Source: Catenulispora acidiphila DSM 44928 (GTDB lineage Bacteria; Actinomycetota; Actinomycetes; Streptomycetales; Catenulisporaceae). Taken from it: a stretch of DNA of 64,000 nucleotides. The notes below the pieces were generated by a model. That model worked only from the letters and a program-made list of their open reading frames with translations, was not told the DNA's origin and did not search any database. Position 1 is the stretch's first letter. Every line of letters begins with the position of its first letter. Positions 27,002 through 36,259 of this stretch are shown one piece after another. The DNA is taken from NCBI RefSeq assembly GCF_000024025.1, contig NC_013131.1:9714229-9778228 (forward strand), given 5' to 3'. Both the position numbers and the translations under genes were made by a program.

Positions 27002-28039
27002 GTGGCCGCCGTGACGGAATGGCTGACGTGGCGCACCGCGATGGAGCAGGCCCTCTACGGTCCCGAGGGCTTCTACCGCAGGCCGGGCGCCGGACCCGCG
27101 GCGCATTTCCGGACCTCGGCGCACAACCCGGTCTTCGCCGAGGCCGTCGGCCGCCTCCTCCTGCGGGTGGACGAGCGGCTCGGCGCGCCGGCGCGGCTGG
27201 ACTTCGTGGACATGGCCGCCGGAGGCGGCGAGCTGACCGCCGGGGTCGTGGAGTGGCTGACGGCTGCGGCGCCTGAGGTGGCGGCACGGCTGCGGGCCGT
27301 CGCGGTGGACCTGAGGCCGCGCCCAGAAGGGCTGCCGGAGGCCGTGGAGTGGACCGGGTCCGCGCCGTCGGGGGTAGTCGGGCTGCTCATCGCGAACGAG
27401 TGGCTGGACAACGTGGTGTGCGACGTCGCGGAGGTCGGCGCGGACGGGGTCGCACGGATCGTGGAGGTCGATCCGGACAGCGGGGACGAGCGGGCTGGGG
27501 AGCTGCCGGACGCCGCGCAGCAGGCGTGGTTGGAGCGGTGGTGGCCGCTGAGCGAGGGCGGGGACTCCGCCGGTGCGCGCGCGGAGATCGGCCTGGATCG
27601 GGACGCGGCGTGGCGCTCGGTGGTGGACCGGCTCGAGCGGGGGGTCGCGGTGGCTGTCGACTACTCGCACACGGCGGCGGGCCGTCCGCGTTTCGGCACG
27701 TTGACCGGCTATCGGGAGGGGCATCAGGTACCTGCCGTGCCGGATGGGAGCTGCGACATCACGGCGCATGTGGCGCTGGACGCTTGCGCGGCGGCGCTGG
27801 ATTCGGCGGCGCTGGATTCGGGGGCGCCTCGGGATCCTATGGTCGAGACAGTGCTCACCACGCAGCGCGAATACCTGCGAGAGCTGGGCATCTCCGGCGC
27901 GCGGCCGGATTTGGCGCTCGCCGCGTCGGATCCGCTCGGGTATCTGCGCGGACTGAGCCGGGCGTCGGCGGCGGCCGAACTCACCGACCCGGGCGGGCTC
28001 GGCGGGTTCGGGTGGCTGCTGGCCTTCGCAGGCTGCTGA
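27002..28039 (+). CDS. SAM-dependent methyltransferase, MidA/COG1565-like
   Basis: A 345-residue class I methyltransferase of the MidA (NDUFAF7) group. The conserved opening WRTAMEQALYGPEGFYRRPG is present and motif I reads DMAAGGGELTAGV. A PNEWLDN-like segment (LIANEWLDNVVCDV) corresponds to the family's NE(F/L)LD signature. The mitochondrial relative methylates an Arg of complex I subunit NDUFS2; the bacterial substrate is not established. GTG at 27002 (AGGGCGG upstream) or 27011. A repeat of GCTGCTGAG crosses the stop codon. Confidence 0.85.
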   Translation: MAAVTEWLTWRTAMEQALYGPEGFYRRPGAGPAAHFRTSAHNPVFAEAVGRLLLRVDERLGAPARLDFVDMAAGGGELTAGVVEWLTAAAPEVAARLRAVAVDLRPRPEGLPEAVEWTGSAPSGVVGLLIANEWLDNVVCDVAEVGADGVARIVEVDPDSGDERAGELPDAAQQAWLERWWPLSEGGDSAGARAEIGLDRDAAWRSVVDRLERGVAVAVDYSHTAAGRPRFGTLTGYREGHQVPAVPDGSCDITAHVALDACAAALDSAALDSGAPRDPMVETVLTTQREYLRELGISGARPDLALAASDPLGYLRGLSRASAAAELTDPGGLGGFGWLLAFAGC

Positions 28040-28062
28040 GGCGCTGGTGGGGCGCTGCTGAG
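28032..28062 (+). repeat. Direct repeat GCTGCTGAG across a stop codon
   Basis: Nine-base copies at 28032-28040 and 28054-28062, 22 bases apart. The first includes the methyltransferase TGA. Confidence 0.55.
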
Positions 28063-28288
28063 CCGTTCGGCGTCAGAATCGAGGCTCGGCATCGCGCCGT
28101 ACCATCGATTTCCAGCCACTCGTCCGGCGACGAAGCGCCACCCCGCCCCCGGAACGGATCCGCCACCGTCGCAGCACCCGGATAACGCCTCCGCAACGAT
28201 CCGCGTGCCCGGGTTTCGCCACCCGTGTTTGGGATAGAGCGTCCGATTGCGCCCCGACTTTGTCAGACCCGCTCGCTAGAATGTGTGT
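28040..28288. other. Intergenic region
   Basis: About 250 bases between the methyltransferase and the SWIM gene. Apart from the GCTGCTGAG repeat at its left end I see no gene, hairpin or clear promoter. Confidence 0.4.
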
Positions 28289-29011
28289 ATGACAGCATTC
28301 TTCAGCAAGAAGGATCTGGAGCGGCTGGCCGGGCCGCGCGCCTATCAGCGGGGGGTCGCCTCCGTCCCGGCCGTCGACGGTCTCGGGACCTCGGGAGCGG
28401 AGATCACCGCGACCGTTTATGGTTCCGAGCCGTGGCAGGTGCGGTTGGACCGGCGGCCGGCCGGACTGGACTTCTCCTGCGACTGCCCGCGCGGCATGGC
28501 CGGCGACTTCTGCCGGCACTGTGTCGCGGTCGGGCTGGTGTACCTGGACGGGCCGGTCGAGAAGACCCGGAGCGCGGAGTTCGCCGCCGCGCAGCGGGAG
28601 ATCGCCGGACTGCGGCGGCTCCTGGGCATCCTGGACCGCGAGGATCTGATCGCCCTGCTGCTGGACACCGCCCACGACGACCACGACCTGCGCCGCCACC
28701 TCGCCGCCCGGGTCGACGAGCTGGTCACCCCGGGCACCGACGTCAACGACACCGAGCTGCGGCTGGCGGACGTGCGCGCCCTGACCGACCCGGCGAGCGC
28801 CATCCCCGTCTACAAGAAGCACATCGAGGCGCGGATAGCGGCCCGCAACCGCCGCGACTACGCCGAAGCCGCGCGCTATCTGCAGCACCTGAAGGCGGCT
28901 TACCAGCGCCTGCACCGCAAGTCCGAAGCCGTGGCGTACATCGAGGCCCTGCGCGCCGCCCACGCGCGCAAGCACAACCTCCTGGAGGAACTGGCCAAGC
29001 GCGGCTTGTAG
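28289..29011 (+). CDS. SWIM zinc-finger protein
   Basis: A 240-residue protein with a SWIM zinc finger at about residues 60-80: CDCPRG...FCRHCVAV, i.e. CxCx(n)CxHC, preceded by AYQRGVASV. SWIM domains bind DNA, RNA or proteins. The C-terminal half is helical and Arg-rich (HIEARIAARNRRDY, AYQRLHRKSEAVAYIEAL) and resembles TPR-like SWIM proteins of actinobacteria. ATG at 28289; GTG at 28283 is in frame. It ends in a strong terminator. Confidence 0.87.
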   Translation: MTAFFSKKDLERLAGPRAYQRGVASVPAVDGLGTSGAEITATVYGSEPWQVRLDRRPAGLDFSCDCPRGMAGDFCRHCVAVGLVYLDGPVEKTRSAEFAAAQREIAGLRRLLGILDREDLIALLLDTAHDDHDLRRHLAARVDELVTPGTDVNDTELRLADVRALTDPASAIPVYKKHIEARIAARNRRDYAEAARYLQHLKAAYQRLHRKSEAVAYIEALRAAHARKHNLLEELAKRGL

Positions 29012-29063
29012 CGCGAGCCTCACCGACGACCGGCGGCTGCCATGGGGCGGTGGCCGCCGGTCC

Positions 29064-29106
29064 GGCGTGGCCGGACCGGATTTCACGGTCCGGCCACGCC
29101 ACTTTT
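29064..29106 (+). terminator. Rho-independent terminator after the SWIM gene
   Basis: Perfect 15-bp stem (29064-29078 with 29086-29100), 7-base loop, then ACTTTTT. Confidence 0.93.
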
Positions 29107-29219
29107 TCATGACGGGGTAACGTCGGCGGCCGGCGGGCGGTCGCGCCTACCGGGGCGACACGAGCCAGAAACCCGCTCTTGCGCCGACACCGACGCGCGG
29201 AACCACAGACGAAGCCCGC

Positions 29220-30620
29220 CTACTGCTCGCCGTGCTCCGTCCCGTACTCGTCGTCGTGCGCCTCGGCATCGCCGTGTGCGGCGGCGGCCACCGCGGTCCG
29301 CTCGCGGCGCTTCATCAGGGCCCACCAGAGCACCAGGGCCAGGCAGACCGCGAGCAGGCCGGCGGCGACCAGGATGGTCGGGTTGCTGCTGGAGGTCGCG
29401 GCGTCGGGGGTGCTGGCTGCGTCGGTCGAGGAGGCCGGGGTGGTGGTCGGGGTCGTGCTGGGCGTCGCGGTGGGGGTGGTGGTCGGGGTGGGCGAGTCGG
29501 TGGTGGTCGGGGTCGCCGAGGGGGTGGAGCTGCTCGCTGTGCTCGAGGGGGTGGAGGGGGTCGCGGGCTGCTGGGGCGGCGGCTGGACGGTGAGGGTGCC
29601 GGAGGTGGTCGGCTGGGTTTCGAAGGTCAGGCCGAGTGCGTTGAGGGCCACCGCCACCGAGACCGGTTGGGCCGGCGCCGTGGAGGAGGGCTGGCTGGTC
29701 GGCTGGTCCGTCGGTTGGCTCGACGGCTGGCCCGGTGTGCCGAACGCCCCCGCGCCGACCGTCACCCGGACCGAGAACTGCGCCGTGCCGCCGGCGGGGA
29801 GCGTCAGCTGCGGGACCACCATCGCGGACATCGGGCTCGTGGCCGTGGCGTCGGACACCGAGACGGTGCGCCAGGCGCCGGTGCTGCTCTGCGCCTCCAC
29901 CTTCACGTCCGAGGCGTGCGAGACGCAGCCCGCGGAGCCTCCCGAACACAGCAGCAGCTTCACCGGGACGTCGCGCAGGCTCACGTCCGTCGGATTGGTC
30001 AGCGTGCCGGTGAGGACGATCGGCGAGCCGGCGCGCGCCGTGCCCGACAGTCCGGTGACCTGGAACGAGAGCCCGGTCACCGGCATGGTCGCCACGGCTG
30101 TCGCGCCATTGGCCGAGGCGCTCAGCTTCACGTCGTCGACCACCTTCGTGCCGGGCGAGAGCCGCAGCTTCAGGACCTGCGTGCCGTTCGCCGGAACGGC
30201 CACGTCGTCGGTGACCGTGAACGAGGAGCCGCCCGAGGGGATGCTCTCCGGCTGCCACGCGCCGCTTGCCTGGTCGTAGTGGTCCAGCCGCAGGGACGAG
30301 GCCGAGGCGCTGCTGCCCTCGGAGGTCAGCGTCATGGTCACAGTGCCCGTATAGCCCTGGCCGCCGACGTCGGTCGCCGTGACGTCGACCTCGCGCTCGG
30401 GCAGCTGCTGGTCCGGCAGGTCCAGCGGCAGCTGCGCGGGCGCCGTCATCGACAGCTGCACGCCGTTCGCCGCGACGCCGGACACTGTCTGCGTCTTCGG
30501 GGACGACGGGGGCGTGGCCACCGGGCCCGTGCCGTCCGCCGCCACCGCCGTGCCCGCCGCGAACGTCCCGGCGCCGACCACCATCAAGCCCGCCACGACG
30601 GCGCGAAGCCCTCGCCTCAT
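29220..30620 (-). CDS. Secreted, C-terminally membrane-anchored surface protein
   Basis: A 466-residue exported protein. It has an N-terminal signal peptide (RRGLRAVVAGLMVVGAGTFA, cleavage near AVAA-DG). About 270 residues of β-rich Ser/Thr/Val repeats resemble actinobacterial DUF11/NEW3-type domains. A Thr/Ser/Pro stalk, a C-terminal helix (TILVAAGLLAVCLALVLWWAL) and a KRRE anchor with an acidic tail follow. AGGGGT lies 5 bases before the ATG. A cell-surface or envelope role is inferred only from architecture. Confidence 0.8.
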   Translation of the reverse strand: MRRGLRAVVAGLMVVGAGTFAAGTAVAADGTGPVATPPSSPKTQTVSGVAANGVQLSMTAPAQLPLDLPDQQLPEREVDVTATDVGGQGYTGTVTMTLTSEGSSASASSLRLDHYDQASGAWQPESIPSGGSSFTVTDDVAVPANGTQVLKLRLSPGTKVVDDVKLSASANGATAVATMPVTGLSFQVTGLSGTARAGSPIVLTGTLTNPTDVSLRDVPVKLLLCSGGSAGCVSHASDVKVEAQSSTGAWRTVSVSDATATSPMSAMVVPQLTLPAGGTAQFSVRVTVGAGAFGTPGQPSSQPTDQPTSQPSSTAPAQPVSVAVALNALGLTFETQPTTSGTLTVQPPPQQPATPSTPSSTASSSTPSATPTTTDSPTPTTTPTATPSTTPTTTPASSTDAASTPDAATSSSNPTILVAAGLLAVCLALVLWWALMKRRERTAVAAAAHGDAEAHDDEYGTEHGEQ

Positions 30621-30839
30621 ATCCGACCCCTGACCGCCCCGCGGCCCGTCCGCACGGGCCTCCCACCACATAGACGCAGGGCGGCACGGCGCGTTGCCTG
30701 TCCCCCTCCTTCCGTCACCGAACCGTGATCGACGCCCGCGCGGGTGGCCTCCGAGCTGCCCGCGCAGCTGCTCACCGGATGCCCACCGGATGCCCGCCGA
30801 CCGGTCGCGGCACCGGCACCGACCGGGGCGCCTGGCACA

Positions 30840-32012
30840 ATGACCGGCATGACCTCCCAGCAGCTGACCGAGCGCGTCGCGGGCACCGGAACGGGCCTGG
30901 AGACCACCGACATGGTGCTCAACATCGGCCCGCAGCACCCGGCCACCCACGGTGTGCTGCGCCTGCGGCTGGTCCTGGACGGCGAGCGCATCGTCTCGGC
31001 CGACCCGATCATCGGCTACATGCACCGCGGCGCCGAGAAGCTCTTCGAGGTCCGCGACTACCGGCAGATCATCGTGCTGGCCAACCGGCACGACTGGCTG
31101 TCGGCGTTCGCCAGCGAGCTCGGCGTGGTGCTGGCGGTCGAGCGGATGCTGGGGATGGAGGTCCCCGAGCGCGCCACCTGGGCCCGCACCCTGCTGGCGG
31201 AGCTGAACCGGATTCTCAACCACCTGATGTTCCTGGGCTCCTATCCCCTGGAACTGGGCGCGATCACGCCGATCTTCTACGCGTTCCGCGAGCGCGAGGA
31301 GATCCAGGCGGTGATGGAGGAGATCTCCGGCGGCCGCATGCACTTCATGTTCAACCGGGTCGGCGGGCTGAAGGACGAGCTGCCGCTGGGCTGGACCGAC
31401 CGGGTCCGGGCGGCGATCGCGACCGTGCGCTCCCGGATGTCCGACATCGACCGGCTGATCACCGGCAACGAGATCTTCCGGGCCCGCACCCGGGGCGTCG
31501 GGGTCCTGACCCCCGAGCAGATCGCGGCGTATGGGGTGTCCGGGCCGATCGCCCGCGCCTCGGGCGTCGACTTCGACCTGCGCCGCGACGATCCCTACCT
31601 GGCGTACGGCGAGCCGGAGGTGCGCGAGAAGCTGAAGGTCGTCACCGGCCGCGGCGGCGACTGCCTGGCGCGCTTCGAGGTGCTGCTGGAGCAGGCGTAC
31701 AACTCCCTGGACATCGCCCAGGCCTGCGCCGACAAGCTGGACACGCTGCCCACCGGGCCGATCAACCAGCGGCTGCCGAAGATCCTGAAGGTTCCCGAGG
31801 GCCACACCTACGCCTGGACCGAGAACCCGCTGGGCATCAACGGCTACTTCCTGGTCTCGCACGGCGACAAGACCCCGTGGCGGCTCAAGCTGCGCTCGGC
31901 GTCGTTCAACAACATCCAGGTGCTGGCCGAGGTGCTGCCCGGGCATCTGGTGTCGGACATGGTCGCGATCCTGGGATCGATGTTCTTCGTGGTCGGCGAC
32001 GTCGACAAGTGA
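30840..32012 (+). CDS. nuoD2: Orphan NADH dehydrogenase subunit D paralogue (NuoD2)
   Basis: A 390-residue homologue of the complex I 49-kDa subunit. It retains [20 protein letters not shown] with His33 and His37, [12 protein letters not shown], the [11 protein letters not shown] segment and the terminal VGDVDK. No other nuo genes are near, so it cannot form complex I from this locus; Streptomyces carries a similar lone nuoD2. The canonical RxDY quinone-site tyrosine is Trp86 (NRHDWLSAF). The ATG at 30840 or 30849 has no clear ribosome site. Confidence 0.9.
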   Translation: MTGMTSQQLTERVAGTGTGLETTDMVLNIGPQHPATHGVLRLRLVLDGERIVSADPIIGYMHRGAEKLFEVRDYRQIIVLANRHDWLSAFASELGVVLAVERMLGMEVPERATWARTLLAELNRILNHLMFLGSYPLELGAITPIFYAFREREEIQAVMEEISGGRMHFMFNRVGGLKDELPLGWTDRVRAAIATVRSRMSDIDRLITGNEIFRARTRGVGVLTPEQIAAYGVSGPIARASGVDFDLRRDDPYLAYGEPEVREKLKVVTGRGGDCLARFEVLLEQAYNSLDIAQACADKLDTLPTGPINQRLPKILKVPEGHTYAWTENPLGINGYFLVSHGDKTPWRLKLRSASFNNIQVLAEVLPGHLVSDMVAILGSMFFVVGDVDK

Positions 32013-32019
32013 GCGCGAA

Positions 32020-32047
32020 GAGGTCCCGCCGGCCTCGGCGGGACCTC
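32020..32047. terminator. Hairpin after nuoD2
   Basis: 11-bp stem (32020-32030 with 32037-32047), 6-base loop, 7 bases after the stop, between convergent genes. No T-run. Confidence 0.8.
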
Positions 32048-32080
32048 TCACGGCGAAAAGCTCAGCGGGCTTGAGGAACC

Positions 32081-33241
32081 TCAGCCGGTCCCGGTCTCCC
32101 GGTGCTCGATCCTGGCCATCTGCTGCGTCTCGTCGTACATCGTCAGGTCCACCGGCGCCGCGTTGGACGTGGACGCCGTGCCCTGATCCGTGGCGAGGTA
32201 GGGGCGGTAGAGCCGCTCCGGGGGCACCGGGCGGGCCTGGGGCAGCGACGGGGGCAGGCCGTCGGCGCGCTGGCGGGGCATGACCACGCCGGGCACCGTG
32301 TACGGGTCCCGGCCCGGGCCGGCGACCTCGCCGGCGACGTCGAAGCCGACCTCGTCGCGCACCGCGAGCACCGCCGAGCGCAGCGGCCGCGGCTCGGCGG
32401 CGGGCAGCGCGGCAGAGAGCTGCGGCTCCGGCGCGCGGACCGGCACGGCGGCGGCGGGGCGCAGGTCGATCTCGGCGCCCGCGGGGGTCGTGGCGTACGT
32501 GGTCGCGCCGTAGCCCTGGTCCGTGAACTCGGCATAGTCCACGTAGTCGGTGTAGGCGGCGTACTCGGTCTCGTAGGCCGGGACGGCGTCGTAGACCGGC
32601 TGCGCGGCGTAGGCCGGGTCGTATTCGAGCTCGTAGGCACCCGTGCGGGCGGCCTGGTAGCTGGCGAAGGCGTGGTCGTGCACCGACACCGGCTCGAACT
32701 GCTGCGCCGGCTCGAAGGGCTGCACCTGGGCGAAGGACTGCACCGCCGAGCGGGTCAGCTCGGCCGCGGCGGTGGTCTGCTGGACCCACGCCGAGAGCAC
32801 CGCCAGATCGTGCTCGGCCCGCACCCGCGCGGCCTCGGAGGCGTCGGCGCGGAGCTGCTCCTCCTTGGCCCGCTCCTCGAACAGGACGACCGTCTCCTCC
32901 GCGGCGAGCGCGTCGGTCTTCAGGTCGGAGATCTGCTTGTCCCGGCGCGTGGTCTCATACCGGAGCTCGGCGGCGTGGTCCTCGCGCAGGGTGGCGACCA
33001 GCTCGCGGCGGGTCGACCGGTCGCGCCGGGCGGCGAACATCGCCACGGAGGAGAAGACCGCGCCGGCGGCGGCCATGCCGACGCCGAGCCGGAGGTGGAG
33101 CGGATCGCTCCAGACGAGCGTGGTCGCGATGCCCGCGGCCGCGCCGGTCAAGGACGTGGTGGTGGCGACGATCGAGGGCCATGCCGGGCCGGCTATGTCG
33201 CCCCCGCGTCGCTGGGCCTGGAGCTGCCGAGCGTGACGCAT
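32081..33241 (-). CDS. Two-helix membrane protein with coiled coil and disordered tail
   Basis: A 386-residue protein of no named family. Two adjacent transmembrane helices lie at about residues 24-65 (ATTTSLTGAAAGIATTLVW and LGVGMAAAGAVFSSVAMF). A charged coiled coil (about 70-140; RETLREDHAAEL-like and LFEERAKEEQLRADASEAAR) and a long Tyr/Ala/Asp/Pro-rich disordered region follow. The architecture resembles scaffold-like membrane proteins of mycelial actinobacteria. The ATG at 33241 has no clear ribosome site. Confidence 0.72.
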   Translation of the reverse strand: MRHARQLQAQRRGGDIAGPAWPSIVATTTSLTGAAAGIATTLVWSDPLHLRLGVGMAAAGAVFSSVAMFAARRDRSTRRELVATLREDHAAELRYETTRRDKQISDLKTDALAAEETVVLFEERAKEEQLRADASEAARVRAEHDLAVLSAWVQQTTAAAELTRSAVQSFAQVQPFEPAQQFEPVSVHDHAFASYQAARTGAYELEYDPAYAAQPVYDAVPAYETEYAAYTDYVDYAEFTDQGYGATTYATTPAGAEIDLRPAAAVPVRAPEPQLSAALPAAEPRPLRSAVLAVRDEVGFDVAGEVAGPGRDPYTVPGVVMPRQRADGLPPSLPQARPVPPERLYRPYLATDQGTASTSNAAPVDLTMYDETQQMARIEHRETGTG

Positions 33242-33416
33242 GGCCGAACAGTACTGGCTGCGCCCTCGCACGGACAAGCGAAACGTACGAGCGATACCGG
33301 GCACGCGGATATCAAGATCTTGCAAATGGGCAGGGATCCGACATACCCGGCCATTCACGAGGTCGATCGAGGACGAATCAGGGGAACGAGTCAGGCGGCC
33401 GAATCATCGGGACGAA

Positions 33417-34041
33417 TCAAGAACCTGATCGGTTCGAGGTGCGGCGGACCGGAAAGGTCCCGTCGGGGCGGTTGCGCACGGGGCGGGCCGCCGTCGCCGA
33501 CTTGCTCTTGCTGCCGTCCTTGGGCAGGCCGTCCTCCGGACCGCTCGGCGGCACGCGCAAGACGTACTCCAGGAACAGCGCCGCGGCGACGAGGGCCAGG
33601 CCGCACAGGACCGTGATGCCGCAGACGATCGCGCGGGTGCGGTAGACGTCGATGTCGAGCTTGCCGAGCAGGAACACCCCGTAGCCGGCATAGACCCCCG
33701 AGACGATCGCCCCGACCATCGAGGACGCCTTCGCGAACATCACCGCGCGCGCCGCCTGCAGCGGGTCCAGCGGCTTGGCGGCACGCTGCCCGGGCAGGAT
33801 CGGCGGGGTCGGCTCCCCGTCGAGGAGCCGCTGCACCGCCTCCCGCTGCGCCTTCAGCCGCGAGCGGAAAGGCCAGCGCGGTGGCCAGCATGATGACGGC
33901 GAGGATCGCCGGGGTCAGCGGGGCGGAAGCCGGGACGCCGGGCGGGGTGCCGTAGTGCGACCAGAGCTGGACGCCGCCATAGGACAAGGCGCCGACCACG
34001 AGGAACGCGACCGCGAGTGCCAGGGGACGTGTGGGCTTCAC
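33417..34041 (-). pseudogene. DUF3180 membrane protein, apparently frameshifted
   Basis: A four-helix DUF3180 protein normally found beside folK. The N-terminal half (GTG at 34041, VKPTRPLALAVAFLVVGAL to MLATALAFPL) is in one frame. The continuation (RSRLKAQREAVQRLLDGEP, then FAKASSMVGAIVSGVYAGYG to the TGA at 33417) is in another. The switch falls at 33852-33870; either two bases are missing or one is extra compared with an uninterrupted frame. The C-terminal part is well conserved in sequence, so a sequencing error, a recent mutation or a programmed frameshift are all possible. Confidence 0.75.
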
Positions 34042-34440
34042 AGGGTCCACGGTACGCGGATCGTGGCGGGGGAGGCGAGCCGCTGCGCCCGAGGCGCCCG
34101 GCGGCGTCGCCCCACGCTGCGGCCGGCGCCGCCCAAGCCGCCGCGCAAGGCGCTGACCAGGGGCGGAGCCGGAGCCGGGCGACACGCCCGACGGAATGGG
34201 CGCGGAGGTGGCGGAAAACCGTGGTTGGCGACGCGAGGGCTGCTGAGGGCGGCGGCTCGAAATCGACGGCCCGCAGCGGCGGTGATGACGAAACCGCCTT
34301 TGGCAGCAGGGGAAGCAGCCGCCACAGCAGTCACCACTCCCGCACAGCTCCGACTGTCACCGTGCGTCCGACTGCCACCGCGCGCTGACGTCCGGCTACG
34401 CCCCAGCGGCGGCCACGTTTCCGGCAGCCGAGCCACGCGC
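34042..34440. other. 399-base gap between folK and the DUF3180 gene
   Basis: Very GC-rich. On the minus strand a frame is open from 34481 to 34038 but its translation is Arg/Pro/Ala-rich and not protein-like. I see no supported gene, RNA or hairpin here. It lies downstream of folK, so it may hold the DUF3180 promoter. Confidence 0.4.
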
Positions 34441-34995
34441 CTACGGCAGCAGCAGTTCCAGATCGTCCCGCCGCGCCGCACCCTGCGCCGCCGCCCCGCC
34501 GAGCGCGGCCAGCAGGTCGGCGATGGGTCCGGCGCCGGTCAGGACGTCATCAGGGCGCGCGTCGTGCCAGGGGGCGAGGACGAAGGCGCGCTGCGCTGCT
34601 CGCGGGTGCGGCAGCGTCAGCTCCGGGTCGTCGGAGACCAGGTCGTCGACCTGGACGATGTCGATGTCGATCGTGCGGGCGCCCCAGTGGATCTTGCGGG
34701 TGCGGCCCAGGGCTTCCTCGATCGCCTGCGTGCGCATCAGGAGCATGTCCGGCGGCAGCGCGGAGGTCACACCGAGGACCGCGTTGAGGTAGTCGTCCTG
34801 GGGGTCGGCGCCCTCGGCCAGCAGCGGGGCGGTCTCGTAGACCGGGGACAGCCAGGCGATGGCCAGGGTCGGGGTGTCGGCTAAGGAGTCGATCGCGGAC
34901 TGCAGGTTGGCCAGGCGGTCGCCGAGGTTGCCGCCGATCGCCAGGACGGCGGTGTGGACGCGGACGGCGCTCTCGCCGGTGGCTGCTTCGCTCAT
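34441..34995 (-). CDS. folK: 2-amino-4-hydroxy-6-hydroxymethyldihydropteridine pyrophosphokinase
   Basis: Transfers pyrophosphate from ATP to 6-hydroxymethyl-dihydropterin, the step before DHPS in folate synthesis. The 184-residue protein shows AIGGNLGDRLANLQSAI, the SPVYETAP strand, NAVLGVTSALPP and the diagnostic WGARTIDIDIVQVDD with metal-binding aspartates, then LPHPRAAQRAFVL. The ATG overlaps the folB stop as ATGA. Confidence 0.95.
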   Translation of the reverse strand: MSEAATGESAVRVHTAVLAIGGNLGDRLANLQSAIDSLADTPTLAIAWLSPVYETAPLLAEGADPQDDYLNAVLGVTSALPPDMLLMRTQAIEEALGRTRKIHWGARTIDIDIVQVDDLVSDDPELTLPHPRAAQRAFVLAPWHDARPDDVLTGAGPIADLLAALGGAAAQGAARRDDLELLLP

Positions 34996-35426
34996 ATCGC
35001 CGACCCGCCGTTCTCCGGCGGGCGCGCCGTCGCGACCGCCAGGTCCTCCCGCGTCCGGACCACGGTCACGGTGACGTCCTCGAACGGCACCGTGATCGGC
35101 GCGTCCGGCTTGTGGAGGGTGATCTCGACCTCTTCCACCAGCGGGTACTCCAGGCACGCCGCCGCCATCCGGGCCGCCAGGGTCTCGATGAGGTTGACCG
35201 GCTCGCCCTCGATCAGGGCCACGATGCGCTCGGCGACCTCGCCGTAGTTCACCGTGTCCGCCAGCGCGTCGCTGGCGGCGGCACGGCTGGTGTCCAGACC
35301 CAGCGTGACGTCGACCATGAACGTCTGGCCCTTCTCCCGCTCGCGCTCGAAGACCCCGTGGTGGCCGCGCCCGCGCAGCCCGTGGACGGTCACCCGGTCG
35401 AGCCGCTTCGTGTGAGTAGACATCAT
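34992..35426 (-). CDS. folB: Dihydroneopterin aldolase
   Basis: Cleaves 7,8-dihydroneopterin to 6-hydroxymethyl-dihydropterin and glycolaldehyde. The ~144-residue protein carries the family motifs LRGRGHHGVFEREREKGQ, the active-site NYGEVAE segment and LIETLAARMA. The start is one of the ATG codons at 35423, 35426 or 35435; none has a good ribosome site. Coupled to folK by a 4-base overlap. Confidence 0.93.
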   Translation of the reverse strand: MMSTHTKRLDRVTVHGLRGRGHHGVFEREREKGQTFMVDVTLGLDTSRAAASDALADTVNYGEVAERIVALIEGEPVNLIETLAARMAAACLEYPLVEEVEITLHKPDAPITVPFEDVTVTVVRTREDLAVATARPPENGGSAI

Positions 35427-35587
35427 GACGAACATACCGGGGCGTGCTCGGGCCTGCCGTTCCGGGATCGCCCGAATACCCGCCCGACCACCGGCCCGAG
35501 AACCGGCCCGAGCCGGCCGCGCCCATGATCGCCGGGGCTGACCTGCGCGGTCGGCTCCGGCTCCGGCGGTCCGGGAGGCTGCCGGCG

Positions 35588-36259
35588 CTACTCTTCGACG
35601 CTCTCCATCACCGCGGAGGCGTGGTGCATCCACAGCTGCCAGCCCTCGTCGGTGCGGCGGAAGATGTTGATGGTCGTGGCCCGGCCGCCGGCGATGAAGC
35701 CCGGGTCCTCCTCCGAGGAGCCGGCCGACATGTCGGTGATGATGTTCTCGGTCAGGCTGACCACCGCGATCCGGTCGACCACGTCGATCCGCACGTCGGT
35801 CAGGAAGAACTGCAGGAACGGCGTGTTCGCGCACACCACCGCCCACGAGCGCAGCACGTCCTCGCGCCCGAACACCGGCGCCCAGCCGGGATGCACGCAC
35901 TGCACCGAGGCCTCGAACGGCCCGGACAGCCAGATCGCGCCCAGCCGGTCCAGGTCGCCGGCCTCGGCGGCGGCGTAGAACTCCTCGTTGGCCTCGGTGA
36001 TCGCCTCGATGTCCGCGGCCACCTGCGGCGGCGGGCCCTCGGGACCGGCGGCGAAGGTACCGAACTCCTCCTCGAAGCGGCCGAAGTCCCCGAAGCCGTC
36101 CTCGCCCGCGCCGCCCGATCCGCCGGCAGCACCGGCCCCGCCGACAGGACCGCCGCCGGCCGCGTCCGGACCGCCAACGTTCTCAGGGCCGCCGGGCTTG
36201 GACTCACCGGGCTCGGACTCGCCGGGCTCCCCCACGCCGCCGAACTCCCGGGCGCTCAT
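35588..36259 (-). CDS. NTF2-like (SnoaL-type) protein with Gly-rich N-terminus
   Basis: A 223-residue protein. Residues 1-80 are a Gly/Glu/Pro-rich low-complexity region. Residues about 85-215 form an NTF2-like cone (ANEEFYAAAEAGDLDRLGAI, CVHPGWAPVFGREDVLRSW, GRATTINIFRRTDEGWQLW) of the SnoaL_3 kind. It is conserved next to folP in Streptomyces-type genomes, but no folate role is proven. The start overlaps the folP stop (ATGA). Confidence 0.88.
   Translation of the reverse strand: MSAREFGGVGEPGESEPGESKPGGPENVGGPDAAGGGPVGGAGAAGGSGGAGEDGFGDFGRFEEEFGTFAAGPEGPPPQVAADIEAITEANEEFYAAAEAGDLDRLGAIWLSGPFEASVQCVHPGWAPVFGREDVLRSWAVVCANTPFLQFFLTDVRIDVVDRIAVVSLTENIITDMSAGSSEEDPGFIAGGRATTINIFRRTDEGWQLWMHHASAVMESVEE

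Noticed and set aside
30621-32789. Upstream extension of the 29220 frame to 1189 codons
   Set aside because: The extension lies antisense to nuoD2 and parts of its neighbour and reads as Arg/Gly-rich noise. The real start is the signal-peptide ATG at 30620.
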